Source: Polaromonas sp.
GTDB taxonomy: Bacteria > Pseudomonadota > Gammaproteobacteria > Burkholderiales > Burkholderiaceae_C
NCBI GenBank assembly: GCA_028292345.1
Contig: JAQGMN010000148.1
Location: 1 to 7,730 of the forward strand
Length of the DNA: 7,730 bases
Direction of reading: 5' to 3'
A program made the translations under genes and the position numbers. Below are positions 5,979-7,730 of this stretch, piece by piece (within the stretch, counting starts at the first letter, position 1; the number at the start of each line of letters is the position of its first letter). The notes under the pieces are model-generated. The model searched no databases. It worked only from the letters and a program-made list of their open reading frames with translations, and was not told the origin of the DNA.

Positions 5979-6622
5979 CGCTTGTCCAGCGTCATCAAAT
6001 TGTTGTCGCGCTTCATCTGAAAGCGCGACAAAAAGCTGTTGCCCAGCAGCACGAAAGGCATGGGCTGCGGCGTGACCACGGCGTCCACGCCGTACACCTC
6101 GACATCGCCCACGCGCACCGAATCGAGTTTCAGGCGAAACCCAAGGACCGGCCCATTGGCGGTGCTGATCTGCACGGCCTGCCCGTTTTTGTAGTGGATG
6201 CCGGCCCGTTCGGCATCCTGCATGCTCATCGCGATGCCGGTCGCGCCGGTATCGACCATGAACTGCACCGCGCGGCCGTTGACCTGGCCGGGCGTCATGA
6301 AGTGGCCGCCGCTGCTCTCAAGCAGCACGATGCGGTTGCCGCGCCCGCTGGCGCCGCCGAGGTTGACAGGCGCCTGGCCGACCCGCAGCGTCTGGCGCTG
6401 GCCCGACTGCTCGACGACTGCCTGCTCGCCCGAGGTGGAAATGACCTTGACGCCCTGATGGGTCTCGCCCGCCGCCACGGTCTTGGGCGCCGTGCCATTG
6501 ACCACCAGCAGCGCCTTACCGCCCAGCATGCCGGCCAGCGCGACGCTTTCTGCCTGTGCGCCGGAGGGAAGCCACGCCAGCAAGAGAGTTGCAAAAAGGC
6601 TAGAGAAGTTCACTGCAAGCAA
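5972..6622 (-). CDS. Secreted retropepsin-like aspartic protease
   Basis: Predicted periplasmic, clan AA aspartic protease with one active-site motif per chain, so likely active as a dimer. The catalytic motif is FMVDTGATGIAMS with Asp124. The C-terminal LGNSFLSRFQMKR matches the conserved closing segment of the TIGR02281-like group. A hydrophobic signal sequence ends in SGAQA (cleavage near residue 24). Residues about 30-85 form a separate beta-rich domain (GGKALLVVNG, then GVKVISTSGEQAVVE) that reminds me of the GspC homology-region fold; this is inference. The start is uncertain. TTG at 6622 gives 216 residues and GTG at 6613 gives 213; neither has a clear ribosome binding site and no ATG fits. 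Its stop overlaps plsY. It may be co-transcribed with yajQ upstream, across the structured repeat. Confidence 0.85.
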   Translation of the reverse strand: MLAVNFSSLFATLLLAWLPSGAQAESVALAGMLGGKALLVVNGTAPKTVAAGETHQGVKVISTSGEQAVVEQSGQRQTLRVGQAPVNLGGASGRGNRIVLLESSGGHFMTPGQVNGRAVQFMVDTGATGIAMSMQDAERAGIHYKNGQAVQISTANGPVLGFRLKLDSVRVGDVEVYGVDAVVTPQPMPFVLLGNSFLSRFQMKRDNNLMTLDKRY

Positions 6623-6638
6623 TTCAATCGGGAAAAAC

Positions 6639-6753
6639 GTGGGGGTGCAGCTTCCCAGCCAGCAGGGGCCGCGGGACTGGCTTTGCCAGACCGCAGGCGC
6701 AGCGGCCCCCTCGGGGGGCAGGGAGCCACACGCAGTGGGCGACCGTGGGGGCT
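6639..6753. repeat. GC-rich structured repeat between yajQ and the protease gene (copy 2)
   Basis: The core at 6659-6721 is the inverted counterpart of 646-708, with five differences in 63 bases. Two of these, C to T and G to A, fall on opposite sides of the inner hairpin (CTGGC-TTT-GCCAG here, CCGGC-TTA-GCCGG in copy 1) and keep the base pair. The yajQ-proximal end, CGTGGGGGCT at 6744-6753, matches the terminal 10 bp of copy 1. The opposite end carries CGTGGGGG in direct orientation instead. The repeat starts at the last base of the yajQ stop codon, so it may form the 3' end or a processing structure of that transcript. It lacks the T-tract of a canonical terminator. Confidence 0.82.
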
Positions 6754-7244
6754 CAATCCCTGAAATTGTCGAAACTCAGCGGCAAGTCCTTGATCTCGGC
6801 GCGGATCAAGGCCATGGCCGCCTGCAGGTCGTCGCGCTTGGCGCCGGTCACGCGCACCTTGCCTTCCTGAATGGCGGCCTGGACCTTCATCTTGTTGCCC
6901 TTGATGAGCTGCTGGATTTTCTTGGCCTCTTCGGTCTCGATGCCGTCGCGCACCTTGGTGACCTGCTTGACCTTGTCGCCGCCGATTTTCTCGACCTTGC
7001 CGATGTCCAGGAAGCGCACATCGACACCGGACTTGGTCAGCTTGTTGCGCAAGATGTCGTGGATCTGCTCGATCTGGAAATCGCCATCGCCGATCAGGAT
7101 GATTTCCTTGTCCTTTTCCTTCAGCTCGACCGAGGCGGCCGTGCCCTTGAAGTCGAACCGGGTGCCGATTTCCTTGGCGGTGTTTTCCACCGCGTTTTTG
7201 ACCTTGACCAGGTCGGTTTCCAGAACGGTGTCGAATGAAGGCAT
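6753..7244 (-). CDS. yajQ: YajQ-family nucleotide-binding protein
   Basis: Cytoplasmic protein of the YajQ (UPF0234/DUF520) family. Members bind nucleotides, and a Xanthomonas homologue is reported as a cyclic di-GMP receptor that works with a transcription factor. Whether this copy binds cyclic di-GMP cannot be seen from the sequence. The 163-residue length is standard. The MPSFDTVLETD start, the TRFDFKGTAASVEL strand, the GDGDFQIEQ segment, the KQVTKVRDGIE region and the ending LPLSFDNFRD are all characteristic, covering two RRM-like ferredoxin folds. The ATG at 7244 is preceded by AGGAAA (7252-7257) at 7 nt. The gene diverges from murB with 50 bp between starts, and a structured repeat follows directly after its stop. 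Confidence 0.96.
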   Translation of the reverse strand: MPSFDTVLETDLVKVKNAVENTAKEIGTRFDFKGTAASVELKEKDKEIILIGDGDFQIEQIHDILRNKLTKSGVDVRFLDIGKVEKIGGDKVKQVTKVRDGIETEEAKKIQQLIKGNKMKVQAAIQEGKVRVTGAKRDDLQAAMALIRAEIKDLPLSFDNFRD

Positions 7245-7294
7245 GGGGTGGTTTCCTGAAAAAAGAAGCGCCGCAGGGGTGCGACAATCCCGGA

Positions 7295-7730
7295 ATGTTA
7301 GTCGAGAAAAACGTCCCCCTCCAGTCCTGCAACACCTTCGGCATCCATGCCAAGGCGCTTTCCCTGGCGCGCATCCGAAGCGAAGCCGATATTGCCGCGC
7401 TGCTGCAGGACCCGACCTGGCAGGACCAAGCCAAGTTCGTCCTGGGCGGCGGCAGCAACATCGTGCTGACCGGCGATGTCAAGCCGCTGGTGCTCAAGGT
7501 CGAGATCATGGGCAAGCGCCTGGCCGGCGAAACCGCCAAGGCCTGGATTGTCGAGGCCGGCGCGGGCGAGAACTGGCACGAACTGGTCGCCTGGACGCTG
7601 GAGAACGGCTTTCCCGGCCTGGAAAACCTGGCGCTGATTCCCGGCACGGTGGGCGCTTCGCCGGTGCAGAACATCGGCGCCTACGGCGTCGAGCTGCAAG
7701 ACCGCTTCGACTCGCTCGACGCGGTGGACC
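7295..7730 (+). CDS. murB: UDP-N-acetylenolpyruvoylglucosamine reductase, 5' part
   Basis: Cytoplasmic FAD/NADPH enzyme that reduces UDP-GlcNAc-enolpyruvate to UDP-MurNAc, the second committed step of peptidoglycan precursor synthesis. The first 145 residues are in the window; the gene is open at the right edge. The start MLVEKNVPLQSCNTFGI is the typical opening. The FAD-binding GGGSNIVL is at 51-58, and the PGTVGASPVQNIGAYGVEL stretch (116-134) is diagnostic and of the type I (E. coli-like) form. ATG at 7295 has only a weak purine-rich stretch upstream (CGGA). A GACAAT box at 7283-7288 could be a -10, but I see no matching -35. The catalytic serine and glutamate of the C-terminal domain lie outside the window. 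Confidence 0.95.
   Translation, partial: MLVEKNVPLQSCNTFGIHAKALSLARIRSEADIAALLQDPTWQDQAKFVLGGGSNIVLTGDVKPLVLKVEIMGKRLAGETAKAWIVEAGAGENWHELVAWTLENGFPGLENLALIPGTVGASPVQNIGAYGVELQDRFDSLDAVD

Noticed and set aside
6600..6660. Rho-independent terminator after yajQ
   Set aside because: The repeat forms strong hairpins but no downstream T-tract follows on the minus strand in the normal position.
6483..7238. Plus-strand open frame spanning the repeat and the yajQ region (251 codons)
   Set aside because: It is antisense to yajQ and the protease start and reads through the repeat; the yajQ frame is unmistakable.

Overview
This is an ordinary, gene-dense, GC-rich chromosomal segment. The proteins and gene content look like Betaproteobacteria, and most likely Comamonadaceae (a Polaromonas- or Rhodoferax-like organism). 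That placement rests on my memory of the protein families and of the interspersed repeats, not on a search. Codons are mostly G/C-ended. I see no tRNA, rRNA, CRISPR array, insertion sequence with a transposase, or phage gene.

Layout from left to right. An alpha/beta hydrolase runs leftward out of the window (1-869, minus). It diverges over only 27 bp from a long AMP-forming acyl-CoA synthetase gene (897-2768, plus). A bidirectional terminator (2799-2825) separates that gene from a convergent OmpA-family lipoprotein gene (2849-3511, minus). A 217-bp divergent intergenic region follows, containing several small palindromes. It leads into a probable three-gene plus-strand operon: a Tas-type aldo/keto reductase (3729-4790), a YbaK/EbsC aminoacyl-tRNA deacylase (4815-5306) and the acyltransferase plsY (5328-5978). 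plsY ends inside the stop region of a convergent periplasmic retropepsin-like protease (5972-6622, minus). Upstream of the protease on the same strand is yajQ (6753-7244, minus). Diverging from yajQ, murB begins at 7295 and runs off the right edge.

The genes are mostly housekeeping: lipid activation and phospholipid synthesis (acyl-CoA synthetase, PlsY), cell envelope (OmpA-like lipoprotein, MurB), translation quality control (YbaK) and a nucleotide-binding regulator (YajQ). They do not form one pathway.

I do not see a new defence or biosynthetic system. The unexpected part is repeat DNA. A 63-bp GC-rich structured core occurs twice. One copy is intergenic, starting at the yajQ stop codon. 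The other lies in frame inside the hydrolase gene, adding roughly 50 residues to its N-terminal part. The two copies differ at 5 of 63 positions, and two of those differences preserve a base pair in a predicted hairpin. Separately, the acyl-CoA synthetase gene carries two diverged, same-phase 22-codon segments that look like a second repeat family, plus an apparent 34-codon insertion. Three genes also appear to start at TTG or another non-ATG codon.
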